Part shown: piece after piece, positions 48,190-59,560 of the stretch
How the letters are laid out: each line of letters starts with the position of its first letter
Position numbering within the stretch: the stretch's first letter is position 1
Assembly: GCA_005406025.1 (NCBI GenBank)
Contig: BGZK01000551.1
Coordinates: forward strand, 124,001 to 188,000
DNA: 64,000 nt
DNA from: Eumeta japonica
Taxonomy: Eukaryota; Arthropoda; Insecta; Lepidoptera; Psychidae
Direction of reading: 5' to 3'
The notes under the pieces: generated by a model
Seen by the model: the letters and a program-made list of their open reading frames with translations, nothing else
Databases searched by the model: none
Told to the model about the DNA's origin: nothing
Position numbers and translations under genes: made by a program

Positions 48190-48695
48190 GACTTCGATTG
48201 GCCTTTCATGGTAAAGCCCATCCCTTGCCAGTGTTTATAACTAGTTTAACGAGTTCAAACGTGGTTCCGGTAATCTGACTGACGATCTGCGTGAGGGACG
48301 TCCTTCTACGGCGACGATAGAAGGTAATATAGATGCTGTGCGTCTCATGATAAAGACTGCTAAAAGAGTGACCTACAAGCAAATTTGGACAAGTTTAGGC
48401 ATCGTGAGGCAAGTGCACAAAATCCTTCATGAACATTTAGCGGTCAGGAGTTTTATACTCGGTGGATACCTCACAATTGCATCATTCCATTTTTCTTTAC
48501 ACCCAAAAAGAAAAGAAAAACTTCGAGAAAAGTGGTTTACAGACACCGAGGAAACAGTGGCTGTATATGGAAACTCGTCGAAGCGACCCCTAAGTGCAAG
48601 TGGGCAGTGTTCACCTCAACGGTTCCATCAAATGCAGCGACTGATCTCAACGGAAACTATTTCAAAAAACAATAATAATAAAAATAATTGACTAG
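48190..48695 (+). pseudogene. Mariner relic with the catalytic core deleted
   Basis: The N-terminal part reads SVYNWFNEFKRGSGNLTDD, then REGRPSTATIEGNIDAVRLM and VTYKQIWTSLGI with VHKILHEHLAVR, a mariner helix-turn-helix and linker. After a frameshift TRWIPHN-like residues follow at about 48455. The sequence then jumps to the C-terminal end: KWFTDTEETVAVY, LVEATPKCKWAV and, near 48630-48670, FHQMQR and NGNYFKKQ. The middle, with the D,D37D-type catalytic region, is gone; a normal protein has about 340 residues and here fewer than half remain. The lineage resembles the mori-type mariners at 14.6 and 61.4 kb. Confidence 0.82.
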
Positions 48696-49959
48696 GATGC
48701 TCAGTTTTTTCATTTTCTAAGGACTTTCCGATTGACCCACGTACACGCCGTTGTCTTAGTAACAAATACTCCGCGTTAACGGCAACAGCTTTAGAAAATA
48801 ATTGGACATGACGAGAATAGGCGTGCATCCACTGCTATAATAAACTATTGACTAAACGATAAACGATCATGCGGATGTGCCCTCGGGATCATAGACAAAT
48901 TCTTTTGCCTGAAAAACCGATAACACGGGAAGAGCACACGATCACTGCCCAAATATACCTTCCGCACAAATGTGTACGATGTAATTCACCTGTGATCGCC
49001 AAATATTTGAAGGTACTATAATATCTCCTTGCATGTCCGTGACATTATATTGTATGCAGCTTGTTTTTCTGATACAGTAAAAAATTGTAATAGATATTAT
49101 ATAATTATGTAATATATTATTATAAGTAAAGGTAGATACGTGTTGCTTTTCCGTGCGGAGGCAATGGACCATCGTTATTCTCGAAGACCTTACTCAACAA
49201 GCTAATTTTTTTGGCTTTAGATTTCAGAAAGATAAGACCTATTGAATACCACTGGTATTACATACCAATAGTACCCGACTTTAGGGTTTAACACTCAGCG
49301 CGGCCAAATAGTAAACTATCAACTTTCGTACCATATTCTCAAAATCTATACTCTATAATATTCATTATCAAAATGGTTTTTCTAATGAAAAAAAAAAACA
49401 TCATACAGATTTCCTTTATATATTCATAGACCATATTAATAATCGCTATTTTTTTTAATGTTCCAAATAAAACTTTCAGGCGGGCACTTGTTGATTTTGC
49501 GTTTTCGTTTTCTTATAACCTAATTGTAAACGGAAACTTTACAATTTCAATATGTACTTCTACAAGGTATCGATTGAAGCCGCCGGTGAACTACGACGTC
49601 GGGCACTCAGTTCACATTTGAAATTCAGGAGAAGCGGAACAGCCTAAAAATGCTTTAACCGTTATGAAATCCACAAGGAGAGGTGCACTTACATTTGCGC
49701 GAGCGGCGGGGCGGCGGTGCGCTTGGATCCGAGCCAAAATGCGAGGGTACGCAATCAGCTTCCGTATCGCGTGAATTAAAATGTTCAGATTATATTACGT
49801 ACGGTTGAATGGTTTGTTAGTGCTATTACTTCATATAAAAGTGTGTCGCGTCGAAAAGTGAACTCGTCATATGGAATAAATCGTTATTCACATATTATTA
49901 TAAAACAGTGTAAATTCTTAATCTATGCATACAAAAGATTAAACTGACCGACTGATAAT
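48696..49959. other. No gene seen; small GC patch at 49690-49750
   Basis: AT-rich, with a GC-rich patch ('gcgagcggcggggcggcggt'). Nothing coding supported. Confidence 0.45.
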
Positions 49960-50480
49960 AATAAACGCACAGTTCAAGCTACTGAGCCTAGAGATTTGAA
50001 ATTTTGTAGAGATTTCTGATGTAACGGAGGCGAATACTACGAAAAGATTTTTAGAAATTTAAAAGAGCGAAAATGGTGAAATACTGTTGCATTAGAAAAA
50101 CGAAACCGTTGAAGATACAGATGACAAACGTAACATTTTAGTACTAACATAAAGGAAAGAATAGTGAAATAGGGGATGTAACGTTCTATGTAAAACCGAA
50201 ATCGCCGAAGCTATTTATGTTAAAATTTATATTTAAGCTAATTACTACTAATAAAATATCATAACATGCATCGTTCTTGAAAATAACCGTAAAAGGACTG
50301 AAATAAAGGTTGAAATTTTTATATGAAAAAAAAAAACGAAACCGCTGAAGCTGTTGACAACAAGTCATGCTTAACCCACTTATTACAAGTGAAAATTAAC
50401 GAAATGTATCATTTCTGGAAAAAAAGCCCTAGAAGCGTGAAATAAGATGAAATATTTTTATGTAAAATCGAAACCGCTAT
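49960..50480 (+). repeat. Degenerate tandem array with GAAACCG core
   Basis: The phrase 'aaa(t/a)cgaaaccg(c/t)tgaag' recurs at about 50100, 50203, 50335 and 50470. It is usually preceded by 'tatgtaaaa' or 'tatgaaaa' and separated by 95-135 bp of similar AT-rich text. The units lie directly upstream of a family A copy in the same orientation, so they may belong to one longer element. Confidence 0.6.
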
Positions 50481-50576
50481 TTGTAATTTGTCCGCTTTTT
50501 TTTTGTGTGCTTAAACAATTTATTCGGTTACTACGACACTAGCTGTATGTTGTACACGCCGACGAGAAGCTTTCGA

Positions 50577-50768
50577 AAAAAGATCAAGACCGGATTAGGA
50601 ATCAAAACCGGCACTGCGATCGGAATTGAGAATGAAATTAATTGACATCGAGAGCAGGACCGAGATCAGAATCGACATATCTTACGTTGCTTATCTACGT
50701 TGGGGCGATATACCAGATGCAGGAATTCATTCTATGTCTACGCAGGCGGAGCCACGGGCAAAAGCTAT
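50577..50768 (+). repeat. Family A copy with clear tail
   Basis: A purine array (gatcaagaccggattagg, atcaaaaccgg, tcggaattgagaatgaa) is followed by 'gatgcaggaattcattctat' and the GC-rich tail 'gtctacgcaggcggagccac', then 'gggcaaaagctat'. The tail can fold (CGCAGGCGGAG..CCACGGG) and the unit ends in CTAT near 50768. Confidence 0.72.
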
Positions 50769-51125
50769 TATTTTATTTTAATATACATATACACACGAAA
50801 TATTATTATATTGTACTCGAATAATCACATATACCACATAAAACTATATGTCATGTATTTCGGTACGGAGATAATGTGTATGTTGCGTCATTTTTTTATA
50901 TTCCCACTATGCAGATCTGGTCTTCAATAATATTTTTACTTCACAAGAAAAGGTTTGTACCCTTTAGACCACATGGCCAATCAGATTACAAAATCTATAC
51001 ACTGTATAAATACCAACTTTACGTATTCAAATTCAAAATAAATATATCTTCATTTCATACCTTATAAATGAAAACATGAAATAAGTCACATTTTTGCGAA
51101 TTTACATCTCACAATCGTAACACTT

Positions 51126-51215
51126 GTTCGGAAGGCAGTTATCCCTCAGGAAGAACGAGAAAGAAAGTTAAGGGTAGCTCTTTTCTAATTTTCATAGGTA
51201 GCCAAAACAGACACA
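51126..51215 (+). repeat. Dispersed repeat fragment, paired with 3371-3465
   Basis: Same block order as the copy near 3.4 kb ('tcggaaggcagt', 'acgag', 'ttaagggtagct', 'cttttctaattt', 'tagccaaa'). Confidence 0.55.
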
Positions 51216-51484
51216 AATCATTGCTAAAACACTTAAGTACCTAACAATATTATACATCTTCATTTCATAAATGACATAGGAGTTTAATACATACTGCACA
51301 CAATAACTATTTCGTTTTTTAGTCACAATTCGTAACAGATTCAAACTTTACTGGTTTCAAATTCTAAATTTTTATATTCATACAAGACATTAAATTAAAA
51401 CTTGGCTAATTATTTGTTTTTTTGTATTTGTAAAAAGAAGAAGTAAATTTTTGATTAGTAGTAGAGCCAGGCTTGTCAACTTGG

Positions 51485-51760
51485 CTATAACACGGAAATG
51501 AGCCGGCTCGACCGGTGAGATACCACACTCTAACAGGATATAAACGTGAAATAATAGGTTTCGCTGTTACTTTTGTAAGTTTTGTAAGTGAGGAAGAGTT
51601 CTAGTGGCCCACTCCCTTCTTCATCAGATATCCTATTTCTATACAAGAGGGCGGCAATTTACTTGTGACTCCTTTGTGCGCATTGTGCGCATACTTGGGT
51701 GGCGTGGCCACCTACTCTCTGGTGACTCGCAAGCTTATTCGTCCCTTGAAATGGCTTTTG
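51485..51760 (+). repeat. Non-LTR retroelement-like 3' tail
   Basis: 'ggctcgaccggtgagatacc', 'acactctaacaggatat', 'aacgtgaaataataggtttc', 'ttcatcagatatcctatttc', 'gtgactc' and 'tggtgactcgcaagctt' match a 3' tail well known to me from lepidopteran retroelements. It is related to 39015-39235. Flanking duplications were not identified. The plus frame 51604-51807 is accidental. Confidence 0.6.
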
Positions 51761-51964
51761 AAAATATACATATTATATTAGAAAGAAATCGCATAACTTT
51801 GCCCTGAATCGAATGAAGATCACGTTAATGTAACAGGGTGGCACATTTTTTTCAATATCGTGATGTTAAAAGGCGTATTTTTTTGTATTGGATTCTTGAA
51901 TAATTTCTAGCTGTTTTTTTTTGACAAAATAGATTTAAAATATAAGAAGAAAAAAAAAACATTT

Positions 51965-53465
51965 TGCTCAAAGTATTTTACTCATCAGTAGAGACTCTAC
52001 TCTCCAATTTTTCTGGCAGCATATGAATTCCATATCGGAAAGACGATACGTCTTTTGAGGCTGTCCAAGAATCGAGCCATTTTTTTCGTATATTCATAAG
52101 AATGAAAACGCTGCTCAGCCAGTCCATATGCCTGATGAATACGGCGAATGGGGTAGGACTTTCCATTTAAACGTTTCTATGTAGGCTTTTACTGATTTTA
52201 CATGTGGCCAAAGCGTTGTCATATAATAAAATCACTTTTTCCTGTCTCTACTCGTACAGCGGTCGTATTTCTTTTAGGGACATTTTCGACTCAAACGCAT
52301 CGATTGGAGTCGATAGCGATCTCCTGTGATAGCATCATTCGGTTTGAGCAGCTCATAATAAATTATAGTCTGGTCATCCCACCAAATACAGCAGAAGCTT
52401 CGAATCACAGATATTTCGTTTTGGGGACAATGTTGAGGCATGGGCAGACTTACCCCATGATTTTTTACGCTTTGGTTTATCGTACATTGTTTCAATTTTC
52501 ATCGCCAATTACGATATGATCCAAAGAACTTTAATTTTCTGTCATTGAAGTAGTAGTTCACACGTAAAAAAACGCCGATCGGCGTCTCTCGGTTTCAACT
52601 CATACGGTACCCAATGTCCTTGTTTTTGAATTTTTCATAGCGCTTTAAAACACTTCTAAATTGTTGACTCATCGTCCTGGCAATGATTTTTCAAGTTCGG
52701 CTAGCATTTGACATAGGTCTTCATTAAGTAACTCCTCCAATTTATTGTCTTCAAACTTTTTCGGTGTGCGGACACGTTCTTTATCATCAAGCTCAAAAAA
52801 TTGGTTGCCTGTAAAGTCGGTATACGGGCGAAAGTTTTACGTGACAACGACTTTGAGTGGTAAAATCATTTTAATGTGAATATTCATTCGTATAGTAGGA
52901 AGAAGGATGAAATAATAGTAACAATTTAAAACATTTATTTATACAAAGAATTATATTTAAAACATTGATTTATACAAAGAATCTCGCACTGAATTTCATA
53001 TTAACAAAATTTTATTTTTACCTTTACACATACGTATTTATATACAAATATACATACAATAACTTGCAATACATTTGCGTACAATGAAACAGCGTTTACT
53101 ACAACTTAACTTGTTCCTATCTGAGTGGAAGGGACGCGTGCCTTTCACTTTTATCTCTCTCTCTCGCTCTTAGGCGGGCTAACCATGCCGAGTGGAAGGG
53201 ACGCGTGCCTCTCACTCGCTCTCATTGTGAGCGCATAACGTGAGCGGAGCGTAACGCAGTTTCTTGAAGTGTCACCCGGCAAACCAATTTATAAGACGTT
53301 GTCACGTCAAAAACATTATTTTTGAAGCGTCTAAATCAGTCTCTGTATGTTGTTTCTGACAGAGAATTTTCACAGAAAGCTTCAACAAGAATCCTGTGCT
53401 TAACTGCAGATTTTTTTTAATGAAATTGTTCGAAAATACACTTTATTAGGCACAAAACTCGACAT
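51965..53465 (-). pseudogene. Mariner transposase (Mos1/cecropia-like), interrupted and frameshifted
   Basis: From 53465 on the minus strand the protein starts MSSFVPNKVYF, the start usual for Mos1-like mariners. HRILVEAFCENSLSETTYRD and FRRFKNNVFDV follow up to the insert at 53306. After the insert it resumes as ELDDKERVRTPKKFEDNKLE, then GHWVPYELKPRD (52600-52650), SFCCIWWDDQTIIYYELLKP (52380-52440), ILLYDNALA (the HDN catalytic motif reads YDN here) and KWKVLPHSPYSSG (52140-52170). It ends with WLDSWTASKD and YGIHMLPEKLE near 51990. Stops and frame changes are scattered throughout. All parts of a roughly 345-residue enzyme are represented, so it was full length before it decayed. Confidence 0.88.
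52800..53306. mobile_element. 507-bp non-coding element nested in the mariner
   Basis: The mariner reading frame is cut between FKNNVFD and LDDKERV, and TCAAAAA lies at both junctions (52793-52799 and 53307-53313), a likely 7-bp duplication. Inside are a 29-bp direct repeat (52924 and 52955, 31 bp apart) and a longer one around GAGTGGAAGGGACGCGTGCC (53123 and 53190, 67 bp apart). ACGTGACAACG (52839-52849) has an exact inverted partner at 53297-53307. An ATTGGTTTGCC-like string also occurs in inverted form near each end, but in the opposite order. No protein is encoded. The class is unknown. Confidence 0.72.
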
Positions 53466-53864
53466 GTTTAGAACCAATAAAAAACCGTGTTTACACTAAC
53501 ATACTACTAACTAACATAGACTGAAGTTTAAGATTACAGATTGTACTTCCCTCGAGATGCGTTACCCTCTGAAAATACATGGGCATAGGTACTGGCAAGA
53601 CCATCTTTTAGAAAAATGCAAGAACTTATTCGACGTCCTAATATCTATTAAGTGAAAACAAAAACAAACTTATATGTGTCAAATTTATATCGATACGTTT
53701 ATATTAATTATAATGAAGAGCAATACTACGAGTCTTCTAAAGTAGAACTCAAAAATAATATTATCTTATACACCTGCATAAATCAGTTCATAAATAATAA
53801 TCTTGCATAATTCTTAATCACGCCGTCTTTTGACCAGTCGGGGGTGAAATAAAACCAGTTAATA

Positions 53865-53985
53865 CGGTGACGTGTGAGGCGGCGGAGTAGTGCTGACGTC
53901 ACGCGCCCGCCGCCCGCCGCCCGCCGCCCGCGCCAAGCGATCGGCCGAGATTAATGGTGTCATTCCGACAACGCACGCCCTTTTA
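53865..53985. promoter_or_regulatory. GC-rich islet with CRE site and GCCCGCC minisatellite
   Basis: TGACGTCA at 53894-53901 is followed by about four 7-bp units of GCCCGCC (53905-53933). It stands out strongly from the AT-rich flanks. Possible enhancer or promoter element; no transcript evidence. Confidence 0.4.
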
Positions 53986-54546
53986 TTCGGACCTCGGCAA
54001 CTAACTAACCGACCAAAATAATTACACGCATCATGGGCGTATTAGCGTAATAAGTCACTAGCAGAACACAACAGTGACTAGTTTTTCAATGAACGTTGTT
54101 GTCTGCTTTCTTTTGTTAGCAGTATTACTCCATTTTTACCCAACTACAGTGGGTTATGATCTTAGCAAGATATGTATAATATGAACGTAATACTCATCTG
54201 TTATCGTGTAGCTCCTAGGCTACTTATCAAATTTGGAATGTTGAGGTGTCGTTAGTTGCGTTTTAGAGTTCTGTGTGAGTTTGTGGCGTCATATAAAACC
54301 CAACATAAATTCAACAAGGGGAACATGGCTCGTAAAAACTCGTAAAAAGATTGATGTCTAATGAAAGGTATTAATTTGGAAATTCCGAAAATATATTATT
54401 CCTTCATGGCAAATAAAAATATGTTTTTACATGTTTCAATTTAATTTAGCTTCTTGTCTCCTAGTTTGGAATATGTTTATGGTCATATAGGTCACCGTAA
54501 ATTGTTTAAATAAAAGCAAACGTTAAAAAACTAAAACCCGACTGTG

Positions 54547-54741
54547 TAATAAATAACGAAGAAAGTATAAACAAGCTAGATGTTTTGTTGAGAGGTAATA
54601 TTACCGAAGCGGAAGGTGATGTTCGTTATGGAATATAAATTAATGAGTAATATTTGAAAAAAATTTTGACTTCGCGGATTAGTTAGTAATCATTACCTCT
54701 CAACGAAACAGCTCGTTTGTACTTTTTTTCGTAATTTATTC
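54547..54741. repeat. Foldback element, about 50-bp arms
   Basis: Left arm 54547-54599 and right arm 54692-54741 are imperfect reverse complements sharing AATAAAT, ACGAA, AAAGTA and GTTGAGAGGTAAT in order. The loop is about 92 bp. No duplication is obvious. MITE-like. Confidence 0.75.
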
Positions 54742-55009
54742 TGAAACCAAACTTTTACTTTAGTTAACCTTACCGATGATGTCTTCTAAATTTTAAAATG
54801 CACCTGTTTGAACAAGGGACTCGTGGGCAACTTTTTAAGAACATTGAGTAAATGACTTACAAATAACAATAAGAACAATGTCACATAAACGGTTCAATTT
54901 TCAGTTCTCATACGACTTAAAAGAATCCGTTTTTAAAAACTGTTAAAGATTAAATACAATATAGATGCATTTAAGCCGGTTATTTAGCTGCAGGCGAGAG
55001 GTAATTATT

Positions 55010-55140
55010 GTGCTGGGAGGCAGGGAGGAGGAGGGACTTGCAGCGTCAATTTACTAGTTAATCACATCAGAGCCGACGTAGGGCCGACGTCGCCGGCATA
55101 TAAAAGACAGCAACCGACCTGTGACGCGCTCATCTGTAGT
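55010..55140 (+). promoter_or_regulatory. Candidate TATA-initiator promoter
   Basis: TATAAAAG at 55099-55106 lies 33 bp before an initiator-like TCATCT (A at 55132), near the usual spacing for insect core promoters. Upstream is GC-richer DNA with a repeated GCCGACGT and a GCCGGC. Downstream, the first ATG (55171) opens only a seven- or eight-codon frame ending at TAA, so any transcript would need splicing or be non-coding. It may belong to a gene whose body lies outside the window or to a ncRNA. Confidence 0.38.
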
Positions 55141-56794
55141 CTTTACGAGATAGGCTATACTTTTGTGTAGGATGAAAATAGCGCTGCAAAACTCTTAAAT
55201 TTCTTGGAATTAACTCAGAGTTACAATAAAACGATTTCATGTGGTATGGTAAACAATACAAATGGCATCATATACGTGCGTGTACGTGTTGAAAAATATT
55301 AAAAAGTGTTTTAAGCTATTGCATAGCTTCTATCGCGGGCCTTGAGCATGGAGACCGAATCCAGAAATTCCGTAACGAAAATAACCTAACACCCCCCACT
55401 CCGACCAGCACTTTTTACTTTTGCCATCTATCAATGAATAGGAGAAGTTTTAATGACTTTTTTTTAAATATCACGCCTGTCTCTTTAGTTCAGAAACTCG
55501 CCTCTAGGTGGCATTGGTTGTATTGGCGTTACTGCGCATGCGTAATCCCCCTCTTCGCCCCGCAATCTGGTGACTCATGCCTGCTTAGAGTTTTGGCGTT
55601 AGGGCACCTCCTCAAAAAAATACTGCATAAATAAAATAAATAATTATAATTGCATATTGATAAAAAATACTATGTAATAGCTTTACCGCGGCAGTCCCCG
55701 AGTGCCACACGTGTTTTTTTAGAATATTTCTTAAACTACTCCACCAATAAGTTCCAAAAGCTAACTAGTTATTCTGTTTAGAATACAACATAAATCGTTG
55801 CAAAACAGCATCAAACTCGGTTAGTTTTCTCAAAAGATATAACTTAACGAAAAATTCGCATGAAAAATATATATATTTTTAATAATTTGTAAAGTTTTTG
55901 GTGGATTGATGTTTGGTATCGATCAACTTTGTTTGTTTAAAAAAAACTGCATTTATCATCGCTAATCAAAATTGGTAATCAAAGATACTTAAATTTGAAG
56001 AACGCACTCGATAGATATCTTGGTTAAAAAAGCAAAATGTTTTATTTAAATAAACTTTGTTGAACGCAAAGACCTAAAAACATATTACGTTTATATTTTT
56101 AGTTCGGAGAGCTTGTAAAAGCTTTTACGCCTTTCTTGAAGAAACTTTTTAGCTCAAACTCAATAATTTACTGTTAGGTGCATTTTTGTAGACTAAGCTC
56201 GAAAGTAGCAAAAGTTTCAGGAATGGCCTATAAGGTCAACAGTTTTGTCGAATGTTGAGCTCAAAAAGATAAACCTTTAATACAATAGGTATTTTTATGA
56301 ACTAGAGGAACTCAGACACAACAATAAATATCGTAGCGGATTAAGGTATGCAATATAATGAGGTACAACTAAAATATCATAGCAGAGATGGCCTGCAGGG
56401 TCAACCGCTGTTTAATTTTTTTTTCTATATTTCTTGCTTTATTTTATTTCGAAAACTAACCTACTAATTAATAATTACAAATGTGAAAGAAATTACATCA
56501 GGGTGCCCCCCTTCTTTCAAGCAGCAATTGAGTAATAAATCATACGATTTTTTTTTGCATAGAAATGGTTTAGTGGTCGAAGAATAATAGAGCTATTTTT
56601 TATCACGAAAAGTACACGGCAATCGTGGATGAGATCCGGGTCGTAAGTCTACAATTAGCTCTACTAAAACGACAGGTTATATTATGATCATGTTTAGTAT
56701 GAATGTGTCTGGAAAATGTTTTAAAAACCTTAAAATATTTTTAAAAGAATTATGACACACGTTTTGCTAAAAAGGTTTTTCCGGTTTCTGTTGC
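55141..56794. other. No gene seen
   Basis: Contains a possible fragment of the 120-bp repeat near 55350-55390 ('ccagaaattccgtaacgaaa') and a repeat-like part at 55465-55610. No protein is recognised. Confidence 0.4.
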
Positions 56795-57000
56795 GTGTAT
56801 GGCGTGCCCCAAAATAAATATTTATTTTGGTTATTTGACTACTGAACTAAGTAGCGGCTTTTACACACACCTATACTTTATATTTTATCAATATACATCT
56901 TGCAGTTTTTAAGTAAAATGCCAGTGACATATAGACGGACAAAACTATAAGGGTTCTGTTTTTACCATTTTGGTTCGGAATACTAATAAATTTTAAGCGA
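56795..57000 (+). repeat. Dispersed retroelement-like tail, copy 2
   Basis: Collinear with 14000-14216, including 'gaactaagtagcggctttta', 'tcaatatacatcttgcagtt' and 'aaaactataagggttctgtt'. Some of the CGGA repeat seen in copy 1 is missing here. Confidence 0.7.
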
Positions 57001-57409
57001 ATTATGTTTCTTTAAAAAATTTCAACGCAATCAAGCACAGACCAACGCATTTAGACTACAAATAGGCATTTTGAAAAATCTCACATGAGATTGGAGGGAG
57101 GCCACAAGCCAAATCTTACAGCGTCTTATCAAGTGGGGTCAAAAATTCGTCAAAATTGCATCACGTAATTAATGGATTCCCTTAAAATTTGAACGGTTCC
57201 TATGAGATATAGTAAGAAGTAAAATACAAACTCCCAATAGGATTTCAATTCATGCGAATTTTAATGGATTTGCGTAATTTGTAAATAATAATAGCTTTTA
57301 CTCCTAACTTCTCTTGTATGAACATAAAACGTATATAAAATAAATGCGAAACGAACATAGAAACTTCTTTACTTTTTTGTCAATTGGTTATTGACAACAG
57401 GAATGTTCA

Positions 57410-57718
57410 ATAGAGGGTCAAGATCGATATAGGATCGGGATCGCGAGTAGAATGGAAATCATTTAATTAAAAAAAAGGGACGAAACGTTTGTTTTCAGTG
57501 TATGAGTAAATATGTGGTCCTCTGAAATAATTTAATCTTATTGACGGCGGAATCGGGATTTGGATCGAGACCGGAATCAGAATCAAGAGCAGGATCAGGA
57601 GTGAAAAAGATAATGGGACCCAGATCTGATTCGTGGTCAACAACGTGATCGCTTGATATTAAAAAATATGAACAAATCAATTTAAAGCCACACGGGTGGA
57701 GCTGCGAGCGAAAGTTAG
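57410..57718 (+). repeat. Family A copy, possibly two fragments
   Basis: A first array block at 57415-57455 ('gatataggatcgggatcgcg') and a second at 57545-57650 ('ggatttggatcgagaccgga', 'atcagaatcaagagcagg') are followed by 'ttaaagccacacgggtggag' and 'ctgcgagcgaaagttag', ending near 57718. The minus frame 57495-57758 is the array read backwards. Confidence 0.65.
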
Positions 57719-58609
57719 TTGTACATAAATTAATATTGTATAACATAGAATCTATCAACAGTTATCGGTCGAAACACAATGGAAGAACAAAATAAGCTAT
57801 TGAGACCATGTACCATATACATTTAATATCAAACTAAGATCTGATATGTGACCCCCAACCCACATTTGCGGTGATTCTGAGGCATCATACAATAGGGTTC
57901 ACAATAAAATATGATGATGACGACCGCGTGCGCCGGTTCCGCGTGAATGACGTAACAGATCACGTCACGTCTCATAAAGAAAATAATGGATGCCATTAAC
58001 GTTAAGTTCGCGAGGATTTTTCAGTGACAAGCCATTAGCGCTCCGCGAAAGATGAGCGGCGTAGGAAGTAAGGGTGTGAGATCGCTCGTATGAAAAATTT
58101 ATTTATCACAATATGGACAGCATAACTCTTACAGTTTAAACGCGTCGAATTGATATAACTATATTTCGGAACGTTTTAACATTTATCTTTTATAAAAATG
58201 AAACATTATTAAAATGCACAACATATTTACTTAATTAACACGTTAACAATTTGGTATTACTATTCCTGTCTTAAATTTTTAGCACTATCATAAACCAAGT
58301 ACTGCATTTGTAGTAGAATATTAGACGTAGAAATTCAGACTTGTTTTTTTTTAAATAATTCCTTTATCAAATAATATTATCATGTACCGATTTTAGGAAA
58401 TTTTTACCAATAAGGTTGTATTTTATGGTTTTTTAAAGATGAAATTCAAGTATAATCATACATAAATACTTGAAGTAAACTTTTTATACATTTAAAATGT
58501 CATAAATATCATAATATATCTATTAGTCATTGCTCGAATTATCTAAATTAGATAGCAACGAGCGCTCGCAAAGAAATACAACATAGAATTGGAGTCCTTT
58601 TTCGTTCCA
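57719..58609. other. No gene seen
   Basis: AT-rich with a slightly GC-richer part at 57920-58090. Nothing coding supported. Confidence 0.45.
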
Positions 58610-58745
58610 TGTAAACAGCTAATTGGATACTCAAAGAAGATTCTGGAACTTCTTCCCGTTGGCGTATCGTGAGGGTGGGGCGAGGGCCCGGCGCCCCGAC
58701 TTTGTTGCGTCGTCGCCGCGTCCGCCCGTCTTCCTTTTAATCCAA
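58610..58745. other. GC-rich islet
   Basis: CpG-rich patch ('gagggcccggcgccccgact', 'cgtcgtcgccgcgtccgc'). The minus frame 58543-58749 shows no domain. Candidate regulatory DNA. Confidence 0.38.
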
Positions 58746-59394
58746 TCACTCGATGTCACGAAATTAATTCGGTATAAGTAATTGCTCCTCAAAAATATTT
58801 AATGCTGCCAACAATAGTCCACCCCTGTTTACTCCCTTGTTGTGCACGCTATTTACAATATCGTCCGATGCTACAAATCAGATGCTTTTTTTTTCAACAT
58901 TTGAAAGCAAAAAATATCTACTAAGATAAATATCCTTCAAGAAAATTTAGTTTTCCATATCAAAAAAGTACATGGAAAAAGTAAAAGATTTTATACAATT
59001 TAAAAATATAGAATAACGTAAGAAAATATTAGCGTCTAAAAACAGAATTACATCTGAACTAAACAAACAGTAAAAGTATTGTTTTATTACCAATACATAT
59101 TATAATACATGATAAGAGAAACCTTATTTTTTGGAATATTAAATCGCCGCTTAAAAGTTACTATCGAAATTTCAATTTTAACCGACTATATAATTTACCG
59201 TCGTTATAAGCTAAACACTATGTGATCCCTTAAGATATAACTTTTCTAATTGTTTCCATAAACATTATTATATCTTACAACTGTTTTAATACATTTTGGA
59301 AACTAAAGAATTTCCCGTTACTTACCTAATTAAATTAAGAAATGAAAACTATAAAAGATCCATAAATTCGCATCTTGACCTTCGTTCTAATCGC

Positions 59395-59560
59395 AAATTA
59401 ATACCTACCCTCGTCAAACAGAGGCCGTCGATTGGCTGAGCCCGCCATAAACTTTTAATTAATTAAAACAGTACGCGATCAATGGCCGTTTACTAAACAC
59501 ACTCTAACTTTTAAGGAGAGTAATTCAAACCGGTATAAATATTTAAGCGAGTGCCGCGAA
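59395..59560. promoter_or_regulatory. Homeodomain-type palindrome and TATA-like site
   Basis: TTTTAATTAATTAAAA at 59453-59468 is a perfect 16-bp palindrome with overlapping TAAT cores. GCCATAAA lies just before it, GATCAATGG just after. TATAAATA follows near 59534. The cluster suits a developmental enhancer, but that is an inference. Confidence 0.35.

Larger units (their letters stand above)
51886..53643 (-). mobile_element. Mariner transposon with both ends, interrupted by a nested element
   Basis: The left end at 51886-51913 begins TATTGGATTCTTGAATAATT; the right end at 53616-53643 reads on the minus strand TATTAGGACGTCGAATAAGT. These are inverted copies of a 28-bp mariner-type terminal repeat with the TA target at 51886-51887 and 53642-53643. 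The transposase runs on the minus strand. Subtracting the 507-bp insert at 52800-53306 leaves about 1,250 bp, the normal mariner size. The ends have diverged from each other and from what I recall of the Mos1-type consensus. Confidence 0.85.

Noticed and set aside
48338..48691. 117-codon plus frame as an intact small protein
   Set aside because: It fuses N- and C-terminal mariner parts through a frameshift and deletion. A relic, not a gene.
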